A DNA stretch of 64,000 nt, from the NCBI RefSeq assembly GCF_902702935.1, contig NZ_LR738855.1, forward strand, positions 1,240,001 to 1,304,000. Reading direction: 5' to 3'. Below the pieces are notes generated by a model that ran no database searches, was not told where the DNA came from, and saw nothing but the letters and a program-made list of their open reading frames with translations. A program made the position numbers and the translations under genes. Every line of letters starts with the position of its first letter. The first letter of the stretch is position 1. Shown in pieces: positions 18,998 to 29,037 of this stretch. The DNA comes from Corynebacterium rouxii (lineage in GTDB: Bacteria; Actinomycetota; Actinomycetes; Mycobacteriales; Mycobacteriaceae).

Positions 18998-21814
18998 GTG
19001 GAGCTCACTGTGACTGAAAGCAAGAACTCCTTCAATGCCAAACAAACACTCGAGGTCGGCGACAAGTCGTATGACTACTTCGCACTCAGCGCTGTTAAAG
19101 GCATGGAGAAGCTGCCATATTCTCTAAAGGTTCTCGGCGAAAATCTTCTACGCACTGAAGATGGCGCAAACATCACTGCGGATCACATTAATGCGATCGC
19201 AAATTGGGATCCATCAGCGGAACCAAGCATTGAAATCCAGTTCACCCCTGCTCGCGTGTTGATGCAGGACTTCACTGGCGTCCCCTGCGTCGTAGATCTT
19301 GCCACCATGCGTGAGGCGGTCAATACGCTCGGTGGCGATCCAGACAAAGTTAACCCACTCAATCCCGCCGAAATGGTTATTGACCACTCGGTCATCATTG
19401 AGGCATTCGGTTCAACCTCAGCATTGGCAAAGAACGTTGAAATTGAATACGAGCGCAATGAAGAGCGATACCAATTCCTACGCTGGGGCTCAAAGGCTTT
19501 TTCCAACTTCCGCGTAGTTCCTCCTGGAACCGGCATCGTCCACCAGGTGAATATTGAGAACTTGGCTCGAGTTGTCTTTGATAACAATGGTTTGGCATAT
19601 CCTGACACCTGCATCGGAACCGACTCGCACACCACCATGGAAAACGGTCTTGGCATTTTGGGGTGGGGCGTTGGCGGCATTGAGGCCGAAGCTGCAATGC
19701 TTGGGCAGCCCGTGTCGATGCTCATTCCACGCGTTGTCGGCTTTAAGTTGACCGGTGAAATCCCTGCTGGTGTAACAGCAACCGATGTTGTTCTCACCAT
19801 CACCGAAATGCTTCGCGAACATGGCGTAGTCCAAAAATTCGTCGAGTTCTACGGAAATGGCGTTAAGTCGATTCCGCTTGCCAACCGCGCAACAATCGGA
19901 AACATGTCCCCTGAATTTGGTTCCACCTGCGCAATCTTCCCTATCGACGAAGAAACCGTCAAGTACATGCACTTGACCGGACGTTCAGAAGAACAGGTTG
20001 CTCTCGTAGAAGCATATGCCAAGGCACAGGGCATGTGGCTCGAGCAGGACGCACCTGAAGCAGAATACTCTGAGTACCTCGAGCTCGACCTATCCACTGT
20101 TGTACCTTCAATTGCTGGCCCTAAGCGTCCACAAGATCGCATCTTGCTGACCGAAGCGAAGGAACAATTCCGTAAGGATCTTCCCGATTACTGCTCAGCA
20201 GAACCTGTTGATGAGTCGCTCCCAGCTAAGCGCATGGATGCTGAAGGTGCCGCACAAGAAAAAGGCGAAGACATCGCCGGTTACAATTCTTCACGTGCAG
20301 GCCACGGCGAATCCGCTGCTGAAGGTGCAGCTGGCCGCCAGTCCAACCCAGTTGTAGTTTCCTCCCCTAATGGTGGCGAATACACTCTAGACCATGGCAT
20401 GGTCGCAATTGCTTCGATCACGTCCTGCACTAACACCTCTAATCCATCAGTCATGATTGGCGCAGGATTGATTGCACGTAAGGCTGCGGCAAAGGGCCTC
20501 AAGGCAAAACCATGGGTTAAGACCATTTGTGCACCTGGCTCGCAAGTCGTCGATGGATATTACAAGCGCGCAGACCTTTGGAGAGATCTCGAGGCTCTAG
20601 GCTTCTACCTTTCCGGCTTTGGCTGCACTACCTGCATCGGCAACTCGGGCCCATTGCCAGAAGAAATTTCTGCAGCAATCAATGAAAATGATTTAACTGC
20701 AACAGCAGTTTTGTCTGGTAACCGTAACTTCGAAGGTCGTATCTCCCCTGATGTCAAGATGAATTACTTGGCATCGCCCATCATGGTTATTGCGTATGCA
20801 ATCGCCGGCACTATGGATTTCGACTTCGAAACGCAACCTCTTGGCCAGGACACTGATGGCAACGATGTCTTCTTGAAGGATATTTGGCCTTCCACTGAAG
20901 AAATTGAAGAAACCATCGCTGATGCAATTTCTCGCGAGCTTTATGAAGCAGACTATGCGGATGTCTTCAAGGGCGATGAACAATGGCAGAATCTTCCTAC
21001 GCCTGAAGGCAAGACCTTCGACTGGGATGAGAAGTCGACCTACATCCGCAAAGCGCCATACTTTGACGGTATGACGATGGAACCTGCTCCAGTGGCAGAT
21101 ATCAAGGGCGCACGCGTCTTGGCTAAATTGGGAGATTCCGTCACCACCGACCACATCTCCCCTGCTTCATCCATCAAACCTGGTACTCCTGCCGCACAGT
21201 ACTTGGATGAAAACGGTGTTGCTCGTAACGACTACAACTCCTTGGGATCTCGTCGTGGTAACCACGAGGTAATGATGCGCGGAACTTTTGCGAACATTCG
21301 ACTCCAAAACCAGCTAGTCGACATCGCAGGTGGCTACACTCGTGACTTCACCAAGAATGGCGAACAAGCATTCATCTTCGATGCCTGCCAAAACTACAAG
21401 GCAGCGGGAATCCCCCTTGTTGTAATCGCAGGTAAAGAATACGGCACTGGTTCTTCTCGCGACTGGGCTGCGAAGGGAACCAATCTTCTAGGCGTCAAGG
21501 CCGTCATCACGGAGTCCTTTGAACGTATCCACCGCTCCAACCTGATTGGTATGGGTGTTATTCCACTGCAGTTCCCTGCAGGTGAATCGCATGCATCTTT
21601 GGGCTTGGACGGTACGGAAACCTTCGATATCGAAGGCATCGAAGAACTCAACAACGGTGTTACCCCTAAGACTGTTCATGTGACAGCTACTAAGGAATCC
21701 GGCGACCAAGTTGAATTCGACGCAGTCGTTCGTATTGATACACCAGGCGAAGCTGATTACTACCGTAACGGTGGTATTCTCCAGTACGTGCTTCGCAACA
21801 TGATCAGTGCTTAA
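18998..21814 (+). CDS. acn: Aconitate hydratase (aconitase A)
   Basis: This is a TCA-cycle [4Fe-4S] hydro-lyase interconverting citrate and isocitrate, about 938 residues. Domains 1-3 carry the cluster ligands in [14 protein letters not shown] and in [14 protein letters not shown]. The C-terminal swivel domain has [15 protein letters not shown] and [18 protein letters not shown] 18998 gives [16 protein letters not shown], matching the C. glutamicum N-terminus as I remember it. A frame with ATG lies 12 codons upstream at 18962, and GTG 19010 has the best ribosome site (GGAG seven bases ahead), so the exact start is open. Expression should be repressed by AcnR through the operator at 18828; iron-linked control is known in relatives. 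Confidence 0.96.
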   Translation: MELTVTESKNSFNAKQTLEVGDKSYDYFALSAVKGMEKLPYSLKVLGENLLRTEDGANITADHINAIANWDPSAEPSIEIQFTPARVLMQDFTGVPCVVDLATMREAVNTLGGDPDKVNPLNPAEMVIDHSVIIEAFGSTSALAKNVEIEYERNEERYQFLRWGSKAFSNFRVVPPGTGIVHQVNIENLARVVFDNNGLAYPDTCIGTDSHTTMENGLGILGWGVGGIEAEAAMLGQPVSMLIPRVVGFKLTGEIPAGVTATDVVLTITEMLREHGVVQKFVEFYGNGVKSIPLANRATIGNMSPEFGSTCAIFPIDEETVKYMHLTGRSEEQVALVEAYAKAQGMWLEQDAPEAEYSEYLELDLSTVVPSIAGPKRPQDRILLTEAKEQFRKDLPDYCSAEPVDESLPAKRMDAEGAAQEKGEDIAGYNSSRAGHGESAAEGAAGRQSNPVVVSSPNGGEYTLDHGMVAIASITSCTNTSNPSVMIGAGLIARKAAAKGLKAKPWVKTICAPGSQVVDGYYKRADLWRDLEALGFYLSGFGCTTCIGNSGPLPEEISAAINENDLTATAVLSGNRNFEGRISPDVKMNYLASPIMVIAYAIAGTMDFDFETQPLGQDTDGNDVFLKDIWPSTEEIEETIADAISRELYEADYADVFKGDEQWQNLPTPEGKTFDWDEKSTYIRKAPYFDGMTMEPAPVADIKGARVLAKLGDSVTTDHISPASSIKPGTPAAQYLDENGVARNDYNSLGSRRGNHEVMMRGTFANIRLQNQLVDIAGGYTRDFTKNGEQAFIFDACQNYKAAGIPLVVIAGKEYGTGSSRDWAAKGTNLLGVKAVITESFERIHRSNLIGMGVIPLQFPAGESHASLGLDGTETFDIEGIEELNNGVTPKTVHVTATKESGDQVEFDAVVRIDTPGEADYYRNGGILQYVLRNMISA

Positions 21815-21840
21815 TTTCTAAGCTGATTATGTCGTAACCA

Positions 21841-21879
21841 TAGGGGGCTCTATCTCAAAAAACGAGGTGGAGCCCCCTA
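21841..21879 (+). terminator. Terminator after acn
   Basis: A 10-bp perfect stem, TAGGGGGCTC (21841-21850) with GAGCCCCCTA (21870-21879), is followed by CATGATTTTT. It lies between acn and acnR and would limit read-through. Confidence 0.7.
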
Positions 21880-21926
21880 ACATGATTTTTATTGTCTCTC
21901 TAACGAGAAGGGGCTGCCAACAAACT

Positions 21927-22499
21927 ATGCCCGTTGTGAGCAACACAGAGCTATCGATGCGTCGACAAGAGATACTTGAAGGCGCACGTCGATGCTTTGC
22001 CGAACATGGTTACGAAGGTGCAACTGTGCGCCGACTAGAAGAAACTGTGGGCAAATCCCGTGGAGCAATTTTTCATCACTTTAGTGACAAGGAAAATCTC
22101 TTCTTGGCGCTTGCCCGCGAAGATGCGGCACGGATGGCTGAGGTTGTCGCAGAAAACGGACTCGTGGAAGTCATGCGCGATATGCTAGCCCACCCAGAAC
22201 GGCATGACTGGTTAGCAACAAGACTTGAAATAACCAAGATGTTGCGCACCGATCCAAGTTTTCGAAATCGTTGGATAGAGCACCAGCGCGTCCTCGACGA
22301 CGCCGTATTAGAGAGACTTCAAAGAAATGCGCATTTGGGCCGCATGCGTGACGACGTACCCATTGATGTATTACATACATACTTAGAAACAGTTTTAGAT
22401 GGCTTTATTTCACGACTAGCCTCAGGCGGTGATACCGAGAATTTGGAACGAGTACTGGACTTGGTTGAAGAATCTGTTCGGTCATCGCCACCCAGCTAG
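21927..22499 (+). CDS. acnR: TetR-family repressor of aconitase, AcnR
   Basis: This is a 190-residue TetR-type regulator. The N-terminal HTH (about residues 10-57) reads RQEILEGARRCFAEHGYEGATVRRLEETVGKSRGAIFHHF with the expected recognition helix. The C-terminal ligand domain contains LETVLDGFISRLASG. It is almost the same length and sequence as C. glutamicum AcnR as remembered, which represses acn and responds to citrate/aconitate with a metal. ATG 21927 is chosen because upstream codons do not match the family; AGAAGGGG lies ahead of it. The position right behind acn and the operator found in front of acn support the assignment. Confidence 0.93.
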   Translation: MPVVSNTELSMRRQEILEGARRCFAEHGYEGATVRRLEETVGKSRGAIFHHFSDKENLFLALAREDAARMAEVVAENGLVEVMRDMLAHPERHDWLATRLEITKMLRTDPSFRNRWIEHQRVLDDAVLERLQRNAHLGRMRDDVPIDVLHTYLETVLDGFISRLASGGDTENLERVLDLVEESVRSSPPS

Positions 22500-22533
22500 G
22501 CCAATATAGACAAAGTAGTCTAGAGTGGCATAT

Positions 22534-23253
22534 ATGGTTTCAATTTTGCTGGTATCGCCGCGGCCTGGCCACGATGTGGCAGCCGCTGAACGTAACGACG
22601 TACTTCGAGCCACTGGACTTGCACCCGAACAATTAGAGCAGGTACTTATAGATGATGTCGAGAAGCACCTCCCTGATATGTCCCGCTTCGATGGCATCAT
22701 CGTCGGTGGAAGCCCGCTTAATATCAGTAATGAAACATATTCGGATTGGCAAAAACATGTCCACACCGAGTTATCTCACATTGTCTACTCCGCCATTCCA
22801 TCATTTTTTATTTGCTACGGAAATTCATTCCTCGTCGATCTAACTGGTGGAACAGTCGGACTTACTCATCCAGAGGATTCTGGGGCCACTACGGTTTCGT
22901 TAACGGCCGAAGGTTTAACTGATCGTATTACTCGTGATCTTCCAACTACTTTCACATCGCTGACCGGACACACGGAAAATGCAACTTCCTTAGGAGATAC
23001 TACAGTCTTATTAGCCACTGGAGACTCGTGTCCTATTCAAATGATTAGAGCTAACGAAACCACATGGGCATGTCAATTTCACGCAGAAATGGATGCGCAG
23101 GCTATGAAAACTCGAATGGACTTTTATAAAGACTATGGATACTTCTCACCTGAAGATTATGACGCGATCATATCTTCACTACCGAGCATCGACACCACAT
23201 ACTCCAATCGAGTGCTTCGTAATTTTATCGAGGTATGTGAAGGAAAACGGTAG
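22534..23253 (+). CDS. Class I glutamine amidotransferase-like protein
   Basis: The 239-residue GATase1-fold protein has nucleophile Cys94 in FICYGNSF and a His in QFHAEMD; the third triad residue follows in the same segment. The usual elbow C-[FY]-G-x-Q is here CYGNS, so Gln is replaced by Ser, which may alter specificity. Free-standing GATases of this type hydrolyse gamma-glutamyl compounds such as glutamine adducts; the partner is unknown. A -10-like TAGAGT at 22521-22526 lies about seven bases before ATG 22534, so the mRNA may be leaderless. GTG 22525 is an alternative start. Confidence 0.82.
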   Translation: MVSILLVSPRPGHDVAAAERNDVLRATGLAPEQLEQVLIDDVEKHLPDMSRFDGIIVGGSPLNISNETYSDWQKHVHTELSHIVYSAIPSFFICYGNSFLVDLTGGTVGLTHPEDSGATTVSLTAEGLTDRITRDLPTTFTSLTGHTENATSLGDTTVLLATGDSCPIQMIRANETTWACQFHAEMDAQAMKTRMDFYKDYGYFSPEDYDAIISSLPSIDTTYSNRVLRNFIEVCEGKR

Positions 23254-23341
23254 ATAGTGTTACCCCGTGTGGGGTACCCGACGTATTAAAGCCATTGCCC
23301 TCTTCCTGTTTAATTCTTTTGAAAGAAGTAATATAACCTCC

Positions 23342-23611
23342 ATGTTTGCCATTATCTCTGTCACCGGTGCAGACCACACCGGAATCATCGCTGCTGTAGC
23401 TACAAAATGCGCCGAGTTAGGCGTTAACATCAACAACGTTTCTCAAACGATCATGGACGGTTACTTCACCATGATCCTGCATGTATCCTTTGATGATTCG
23501 GCAACGGATATTGCCACAATTCAGGAATCAATGGCAGGTGTAGAGCAGGACCAAAACCTGGTAATTCGAATACAGTCTCAGGCAATCTTCGACGCAATGA
23601 ATATCATCTAG
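23342..23611 (+). CDS. ACT domain protein
   Basis: The 89-residue protein consists of one ACT domain: [20 protein letters not shown] (first strand and helix), the [25 protein letters not shown] strands, and the second helix. ACT domains bind amino acids. The family regularly sits next to UPF0210/DUF711 genes, as here (16-base gap). ATG 23342 is used; the longer frame from 23267 has a non-homologous extension. GAAAGAAG lies upstream as ribosome site. Confidence 0.88.
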   Translation: MFAIISVTGADHTGIIAAVATKCAELGVNINNVSQTIMDGYFTMILHVSFDDSATDIATIQESMAGVEQDQNLVIRIQSQAIFDAMNII

Positions 23612-23627
23612 GAAGATTCATAGGTTA

Positions 23628-24992
23628 ATGACGACTCAACACTCATATTCCAGCATTCTCGAAACCATCGAGATGATCGAGAAATACCGCTTGGACATTC
23701 GTACCGTCACTATGGGCATTAGCCTCCTTGATTGCGTGCGCGGAACCATGCAGGAAACCTGCGACGCGGTATATACCAAAATAACTACCCTCGCAAAAGA
23801 TCATGTCTCAGTCTGCGAAGGAATTGAACGAGAACTGGGAATTCCGATTGTTAACAAACGAATTTCAGTTACTCCAATTTCGCTCATTGCTTCCGCAGTA
23901 GAAGGAAGTCCAGTTGAGATCGCCCATGCGCTAGACAAAGCAGCTAAAACAGTAGGCGTAAACTTTATCGGCGGCTATTCGGCCTTAGTGGAAAAAGGTA
24001 TGACAGCTGGCGATAAAAAACTTATCGACTCGATCCCACAAGCGCTTACCGAAACCGATCTTGTCTGCTCATCAGTGAACATCGGATCATCCCGATCTGG
24101 TATCAACATGGACGCCGTCCGCGAAATGGGCATCGTAGTCAAAAAGGCAGCTGAACTTACTAAAGATCGCAGCGCTATCGCATGTGCGAAACTCGTCGTC
24201 TTCGCAAATGCTGTCGGTGATAACCCCTTCATGGCCGGCGCGTTCCACGGTGTAGAAGAACCCGATTGCGTCGTCAGTGTCGGCGTATCCGGACCAGGTG
24301 TCGTTGACCGAGCACTCGGCGATCTAGACGGGGCTACCCTAGACCAAGTTGCTGAGGCAATTAAGAAAGCAGCGTTCAAGATCACGCGTGCTGGCCAACT
24401 AGTTGGCAACCTTGCTTCTGAACGCCTTGGTGTACCTTTCGGTATCGTCGATCTGTCTCTCGCTCCAACCGCAGAACTTGGCGATTCCGTTGCACACATC
24501 ATAGAACACATGGGTCTAGACCAAGTAGGAACCCACGGCACTACTGCAGCACTTGCTCTGCTTAACGACGCGGTGAAAAAGGGCGGCATGATGGCCTGTT
24601 CTCGAGTAGGCGGACTTTCGGGCTCGTTTATTCCAGTTTCTGAAGATAAGGGAATGATCGATGCCGTCCGTGCCGGCAATATTTCAGTTGACAAACTTGA
24701 AGCCATGACAGCAATCTGCTCAGTGGGCCTCGATATGATCGCTATCCCAGGAGACACCAGTGCAGAGCTTATTTCAGGCATGATCGCGGACGAAGCTGCG
24801 ATCGGTGTAATGAATCATAAGACCACTGCGGTCCGTGTTATCCCAGTTCCAGGAACGAAACCAGGAGAAGAAGTCAACTTTGGTGGGCTTCTAGGCTACG
24901 CCCCAGTTATCCCCGTCTCGACTGTTGATAACTCCGCGTTTATCCATCGCGGCGGCTTTATTCCGGCTCCTGTCCACGGATTCCGTAACTAG
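23628..24992 (+). CDS. UPF0210 / DUF711 (PFL-like) family protein
   Basis: This 454-residue cytoplasmic protein is related in fold to pyruvate formate-lyase-like proteins but without known activity. Recognisable stretches are [13 protein letters not shown] at the start, [19 protein letters not shown] [47 protein letters not shown] and [12 protein letters not shown]. The length is the normal one for the family. It is probably co-transcribed with the ACT protein, which may regulate it by amino-acid binding (inference from conserved pairing). Confidence 0.9.
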   Translation: MTTQHSYSSILETIEMIEKYRLDIRTVTMGISLLDCVRGTMQETCDAVYTKITTLAKDHVSVCEGIERELGIPIVNKRISVTPISLIASAVEGSPVEIAHALDKAAKTVGVNFIGGYSALVEKGMTAGDKKLIDSIPQALTETDLVCSSVNIGSSRSGINMDAVREMGIVVKKAAELTKDRSAIACAKLVVFANAVGDNPFMAGAFHGVEEPDCVVSVGVSGPGVVDRALGDLDGATLDQVAEAIKKAAFKITRAGQLVGNLASERLGVPFGIVDLSLAPTAELGDSVAHIIEHMGLDQVGTHGTTAALALLNDAVKKGGMMACSRVGGLSGSFIPVSEDKGMIDAVRAGNISVDKLEAMTAICSVGLDMIAIPGDTSAELISGMIADEAAIGVMNHKTTAVRVIPVPGTKPGEEVNFGGLLGYAPVIPVSTVDNSAFIHRGGFIPAPVHGFRN

Positions 24993-25004
24993 AATTCTGC
25001 GTTT

Positions 25005-25056
25005 AAAAAAGGTTGGTCTGTTCCTAAGATTGATGAGGAACAGACCAACCTTTTTT
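25005..25056. terminator. Strong bidirectional terminator
   Basis: A perfect 21-bp inverted repeat (25005-25025 with 25036-25056) is flanked by A6 and T6, so it works in both directions. It serves the UPF0210 gene (plus) and the small membrane gene (minus), whose stop codon lies inside it. Confidence 0.9.
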
Positions 25057-25303
25057 AATTTTTGTGTTTGATTCCCGCACACAGAAATACCACAGGTCCA
25101 ATAGTGCCTACTGCACTAGTCAGAATGCCCCAAAGGTATTTAGGACCATTAATACGAGACTTTGGCAAATGATAAAGAAAGTGCCACGCGATAGATTTAA
25201 GTAAGACATCAGTGGCAACGAAACTTAGTATGATGCGCCGATTAGCATCCGATAATTCACTCTCTGACCTAAGACGAGAGATTAAACCGCCGAAGATTTT
25301 CAT
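25055..25303 (-). CDS. Small membrane protein, PLD-nuclease N-terminal-like
   Basis: The 82-residue product has two hydrophobic segments (about 24-44 and 55-78). The middle INGPKYLWGILTSAVGTIGPVVFLCAG resembles the PLDc_N small membrane family (GPKWLW...IGP..Y/F pattern). No function is known. The stop codon lies inside the shared terminator. It is the last host gene before the prophage. Confidence 0.65.
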   Translation of the reverse strand: MKIFGGLISRLRSESELSDANRRIILSFVATDVLLKSIAWHFLYHLPKSRINGPKYLWGILTSAVGTIGPVVFLCAGIKHKN

Positions 25304-25628
25304 ACCTTTATTCTACGCAGTTAAATCTAAGCTAGTTCGACAATTTCCATGGATTTTTATTTTTGTTTTTGTGTCTTGGGGTTTTCTATTTCTGCAGGTA
25401 GTGGCGTTGAGGTTTGGCTGTATCAAATGCCGAAAATGCCCAAATTGCCGAAGAATTAGAGTTCTTGCGGGCAAAATGCGGGCAAAAATTGGTGCCAAGA
25501 GAAAGGATGAAAACGCATGATCACCATAAAAACCGATCACTTCTCATAGTCAGGGGCCCGCATGGAAAAATTGCCCTCTTACCAGCACCAGCCAGCAAGA
25601 GGGCAACCATTCCATCCACGCTACACAA
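25304..25628. other. Host/prophage junction region
   Basis: About 325 bases without a supported gene lie between the last host gene and the first prophage gene. A tandem direct repeat, TGCGGGCAAAA, occurs at 25466-25476 and 25477-25487. GC content rises from about 25560 onwards, consistent with entry into the prophage. The attachment core cannot be fixed because the other end lies outside the window. Confidence 0.5.
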
Positions 25629-25967
25629 TCAATCTTCGATCAAACTCTTAATCGCTTTCAGGTCAGGAGCCGTAGGCGGCGGGGGCGGCGAGCCACCATC
25701 GGCCCACCGGATCAAAGCGTCCAAATGATTCATCGCCGTAATCAACCCCAGCCGCAAACGATGCGCCAAAGTTTCTGCATCAGAACGGCGAGACCGCTCC
25801 GCATCCAAATCAACTTGAAGCTTGTCAAGCCTCGCCTCCATGATGTCGATCCGACTTCCCTTAGCAGCCTGTGTATCAGACCGGGCTTTCATATACCCCA
25901 TCCACACAGACCCCACGGCAGTCACAAGACCCCCAAACGCGGCAAGCACTGCTGCAATAACGCTCAT
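25629..25967 (-). CDS. Phage membrane protein with coiled coil
   Basis: The product has 112 residues: one N-terminal membrane helix (about 5-25), a charged coiled coil (about 38-72, ARLDKLQVDLDAERSRRSDAE) and a Pro-rich tail SPPPPPTAP. This layout resembles DUF2746-like phage proteins encoded with lysis genes and, more loosely, spanin-like proteins. It overlaps the preceding gene by four bases (ATGA) and is the last gene of the lysis cassette. Confidence 0.7.
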   Translation of the reverse strand: MSVIAAVLAAFGGLVTAVGSVWMGYMKARSDTQAAKGSRIDIMEARLDKLQVDLDAERSRRSDAETLAHRLRLGLITAMNHLDALIRWADGGSPPPPPTAPDLKAIKSLIED

Positions 25968-26434
25968 ACTCGCCCCCGATCTTCAGCCAACGGGATATCC
26001 CCGCGTTTGCCACGCCATACAGCCCACATCAGCGAAACCGTCATGGCCAGGATGAGCACACCAACCAGCCACAAGACTGCTTGATCATGTTCTACTGCCG
26101 CTGCTAAAAGACTAAAAGTCCAGGAGAGGTTAAGGCCGGTTGCTGCAGCCAGTGCCACAACATCAATATGCCCCCGATCCGTGAAAGCAGCAACCAGGCA
26201 CAACAGCCCAACGGCTATATGCACCCAGGCCCACGCTGTGATGGGCATGATCGACTCAACGGGGCGATGCCACTGCAAAGGATCACCCAAAACATTAGGC
26301 AGATAATAAAAGCCCACGGCTATTTGCACGATGAACAGGAGCAACAAAGCAGTGGAATCAGTCATCAAAAAAGCCCGCACACGATACGCGGCAGGCTGCA
26401 CTTTCATCGGAAGACGCTCAATAGGCATCAGCAC
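25964..26434 (-). CDS. Phage multi-pass membrane protein of the lysis cassette
   Basis: The 156-residue protein has four predicted membrane helices (about 25-46, 65-85, 90-112, 118-140). I recognise no catalytic motif. Its place between the holin and the coiled-coil membrane protein suggests an accessory holin/antiholin role, but this is context only. Its start shares one base with the holin stop. Confidence 0.65.
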   Translation of the reverse strand: MLMPIERLPMKVQPAAYRVRAFLMTDSTALLLLFIVQIAVGFYYLPNVLGDPLQWHRPVESIMPITAWAWVHIAVGLLCLVAAFTDRGHIDVVALAAATGLNLSWTFSLLAAAVEHDQAVLWLVGVLILAMTVSLMWAVWRGKRGDIPLAEDRGRV

Positions 26435-26670
26435 TACTCCTTACGGTGGCGCGCAGGTGACCCCACGACACTCGCGGTCCCCTGCACCCCCGCCCCAATT
26501 GACGCCACCGATGTCAGCACGCTGATCACCGTGGCCGTAGCAGCAATGCCAAAAGCACCTGACCAGTCCAGCTCCCATATCGGCACCCCGACAGCCAGCA
26601 CAGCAAGCAGTGCCTGCGCAAATGTCTTGATCGCACGCTCAGCTAAATCTTTCCAAAAATCAACTGTCAT
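26434..26670 (-). CDS. Holin (r1t-like)
   Basis: This is a 78-residue protein with two hydrophobic helices (about 15-33 and 40-62) and a charged C-terminus. It begins DFWKDLAERAIKTFAQALLAV, a pattern frequent in holins of actinobacterial phages. It lies directly after the endolysin gene, sharing one base. It would form the membrane lesion that triggers lysis. Confidence 0.8.
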   Translation of the reverse strand: MTVDFWKDLAERAIKTFAQALLAVLAVGVPIWELDWSGAFGIAATATVISVLTSVASIGAGVQGTASVVGSPARHRKE

Positions 26671-27407
26671 TATTTGCCTGCCTTTGTATCGTAAAAGCCA
26701 TCCATTCCCAGTTTTTCACCAATCGCACCCAACGCATCAACGATGGTACGACCTCCCAGCTGACCCCAGCCGGGGTACTGTCCTAGGTCTTCGCTTCCTG
26801 TCAGCTGTGCTTTGATGTCACGCGAGTATGCCTCATTCATGTTTTTCTTCTCCTTTGAAACCATTGTGTTTTGTGCTTTTCCGCCTGCAGGGTTGTCGTA
26901 CCACCACTGTGCTCGGCGTAGGTACGAATCGTGATACTTGTGCCCTGGTCGTAGGTGATACGGGCACGAGGTCGCCCCACCGGATTCAGTACAGTGGAAT
27001 CGGATATTCCGGCCAGATTCTGGCCGGCCCAACCCGTAGTAGCGACACAGTGCGGCTACAAGGTGCGCTCCCTCTTCAAGGGTTTTCTCCCCTATTGGCC
27101 AGTCCTGTGACGCACCGGCAGAATTAGAATGCTCAATCGCGATGGAACGGCGGTTAGATAATAGGTTTGCGTTTGCCCACGCTGTATCCCAGTCGTTGAC
27201 GGCCTGCCCGATTTCTCCGTCTGGCCCCACACAATAATGAGCCGACGCCGGACGGTCTCCCCACACGCGCACGCACTCATCCACACCGCCCACCATCGCC
27301 ATGTGATGAAGAGTGATGAATTGGATTGATTCACCACCTCGTCCAAGGCTGAAATTTTTGGTGAGGAGGTTATATTTATCTGGTTCCAGGGTGTCCCAAT
27401 TTTTCAC
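26670..27407 (-). CDS. Endolysin, N-acetylmuramoyl-L-alanine amidase
   Basis: The 245-residue lysin has an Amidase_2/PGRP catalytic domain (about 1-170). Zinc-binding residues are visible in ITLHHMA (H34 or H35), in IRFHCTES and in the ATSCPYH segment. A linker with MVSKEKKNMNEAYS leads to a short C-terminal module, LGGRTIVDALGAIGEKLGMDGFYD, seen at the ends of corynephage and related lysins and likely wall-binding. There is no signal peptide, consistent with release by the neighbouring holin. It cuts the amide bond between muramic acid and the stem peptide. Confidence 0.9.
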   Translation of the reverse strand: MKNWDTLEPDKYNLLTKNFSLGRGGESIQFITLHHMAMVGGVDECVRVWGDRPASAHYCVGPDGEIGQAVNDWDTAWANANLLSNRRSIAIEHSNSAGASQDWPIGEKTLEEGAHLVAALCRYYGLGRPESGRNIRFHCTESGGATSCPYHLRPGHKYHDSYLRRAQWWYDNPAGGKAQNTMVSKEKKNMNEAYSRDIKAQLTGSEDLGQYPGWGQLGGRTIVDALGAIGEKLGMDGFYDTKAGK

Positions 27408-27458
27408 GGGATAGTCTCCTTATCTATTAGCAAAGCCCACGCTAGATGCGTGAGGCAT

Positions 27459-27482
27459 AAAAAAATCCCGCCTTGAGCGGGG
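27459..27482 (-). terminator. Terminator upstream of the endolysin
   Basis: On the minus strand, CCCGC-TCAAG-GCGGG is followed by a run of T (A-run at 27459-27465 on plus). It separates the tail genes from the lysis cassette, so the cassette probably has its own promoter in 27408-27458 or depends on anti-termination. Confidence 0.7.
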
Positions 27483-27515
27483 TGAAAATTAGCAAGCTGG
27501 TTATTTCAAAAGCTC

Positions 27516-27929
27516 TCAAACCCTTTGGAAAACCCACTCTGCGTCCTTAGGCGTACCAATGCCCCTGCCATCGTTACCTATGACATCCGCTAGACGTTGC
27601 TCATTCTGGCCGATACCAGTCATGATCCGCTCCACAGCCGACGGGCCTCTACCAGCCTCCCCTACCACCATCAGGTCACTAAAAAGAATCGGGTCGTCAC
27701 CAGCGGGAATATGCGCATTCCACACACGATCCCCAATCTTAATCTCTAGGTCCCCCTCGTGGACCAGTGCTTCCGCGGCGTTGCCCACCGCCTCCAATGG
27801 GGTCATCCAATCATCAGTAATGGCCACACCGTTAGTGTCAGATACACGCCACTGTGGGGCACGTAGCCGCACCCGCTGGAGTTTCTCTTCGCCACCGACG
27901 TTTTCAAAATCAAAAACAATCTTCCGCAT
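27516..27929 (-). CDS. Phage protein of unknown function (after tail tip genes)
   Basis: The product has 137 residues and no membrane segment. It begins MRKIVFDFENVGGEE and contains LRAPQWRVSDTNG and DDWMTPLEAVGNAAEALV. I do not recognise the family. It is flanked by terminators on both sides, which makes it a separate small transcription unit between the tail fibre genes and lysis. Confidence 0.7.
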   Translation of the reverse strand: MRKIVFDFENVGGEEKLQRVRLRAPQWRVSDTNGVAITDDWMTPLEAVGNAAEALVHEGDLEIKIGDRVWNAHIPAGDDPILFSDLMVVGEAGRGPSAVERIMTGIGQNEQRLADVIGNDGRGIGTPKDAEWVFQRV

Positions 27930-27943
27930 AAAAAAAACCTTTC

Positions 27944-27966
27944 AAAAAAGCCCCCACTAAAGGGGC
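27944..27966 (-). terminator. Terminator at the end of the tail operon
   Basis: Minus-strand GCCCC-TTTAGTG-GGGGC is followed by T6 (A-run at 27944-27949). It lies between the glycine-rich tail gene and the 137-residue gene. Confidence 0.75.
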
Positions 27967-27973
27967 ACAATAT

Positions 27974-29035
27974 TTACTTTGGTATCTCCCAAGAAAATAT
28001 GACGACGAGCCCACCCGGTTTCCCCTGGTAGCCGCGTTCCCTTACGTCTCCAGCGCCGCCCCCCACGCCAATATCGCCGCGATAGGGTAACCGTGTACTC
28101 CCCTCAATCGGGGATGAATACCCGTCAAGGGTCGTAGGCTCCCCCGTCTTACCTTTGCGAAGGTTCCAATGAGTACTCCAGTCGCCACCAGCACCGCCGG
28201 ACCCCACCGTGAGATAACCACTGCTCACCCCGCTTGGGAGCTTAAGGAAAGCACCATCACTACCCGAGCTGCCGCTATTCTCGCTGGTACCTCCCGCACC
28301 ACCCTGCCCCCCACTGATGATATAAACATCCATATTGGCAGTAGGGTACTCCGGCTCCGCACGCCAATGCCCTGTTACCTGCACCGTACTCACAGACGCA
28401 TTATTCTCAAAGCAATAATCCTGCGATAAATCCCCTGGCCATCCCCAATTGCCCACACGAAATGCGTAGAAATGGCATCCACGATACTCGACATTGACAG
28501 CACCTTGGGTAAAAGCGGTCTCACCTTTTGTGAACCCGCCGCCGTTGGACTGCTGCGCGGGTCCCATTTTTTTATTACCGGGGTGGATAATTTCGATCCA
28601 GATTTTATACCCGTACCAGTCTTTCGATATTGTGGCGTAGACCATACCCGTTTTTGTGGAGTCCACACGAGCCAGCAAAAACACGCCCTTCTCCGATACT
28701 GAGGTGACCTCATAGCCGGTGGAATCACGCGAAATTTTAAAAACCTCCCGTGCCCCCTGCTTCAAAGTGACGTCCCCACCAACCTCTAAAATCGCCCAAA
28801 TACCAGCATCGTTCCACCACGCCTCCGTAATATTATAAGGCGCCCCCACCCCATAGGGGCTAGCGGGGACTAAAACACTCCCACTAGAAAGGTTCTTCTT
28901 AAGTTCACACACGGGGCCCTCAAACCCCCTAATCAGCTCAGAATACGTCGGCCAGATTATTTTCCCCTCATAACAGATCCGCTTCACCCGCTTATCCCCC
29001 ACCCACACCTTTTTAATATCACTGATTCTTGGCAT
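27974..29035 (-). CDS. Tail tip protein with glycine-rich C-terminus
   Basis: The 353-residue protein starts MPRISDIKKVWVGDKRVKRICYEGKIIWP, a motif common at the N-terminus of the last minor tail protein in actinobacterial siphophages. The C-terminal third (about 235-350) is a Gly-rich domain with GGQGGAGGTSENSGSSG and GVGGGAGDVRERG, of the kind found in receptor-binding tail proteins. It probably contacts the corynebacterial surface. It is three bases from the next gene upstream. Confidence 0.8.
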   Translation of the reverse strand: MPRISDIKKVWVGDKRVKRICYEGKIIWPTYSELIRGFEGPVCELKKNLSSGSVLVPASPYGVGAPYNITEAWWNDAGIWAILEVGGDVTLKQGAREVFKISRDSTGYEVTSVSEKGVFLLARVDSTKTGMVYATISKDWYGYKIWIEIIHPGNKKMGPAQQSNGGGFTKGETAFTQGAVNVEYRGCHFYAFRVGNWGWPGDLSQDYCFENNASVSTVQVTGHWRAEPEYPTANMDVYIISGGQGGAGGTSENSGSSGSDGAFLKLPSGVSSGYLTVGSGGAGGDWSTHWNLRKGKTGEPTTLDGYSSPIEGSTRLPYRGDIGVGGGAGDVRERGYQGKPGGLVVIFSWEIPK

Positions 29036-29037
29036 TC

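Noticed and set aside
23975..24781. 268-codon minus-strand frame opposite the UPF0210 gene
   Set aside because: Ser/Arg/Pro-rich shadow of a well-conserved plus-strand gene.
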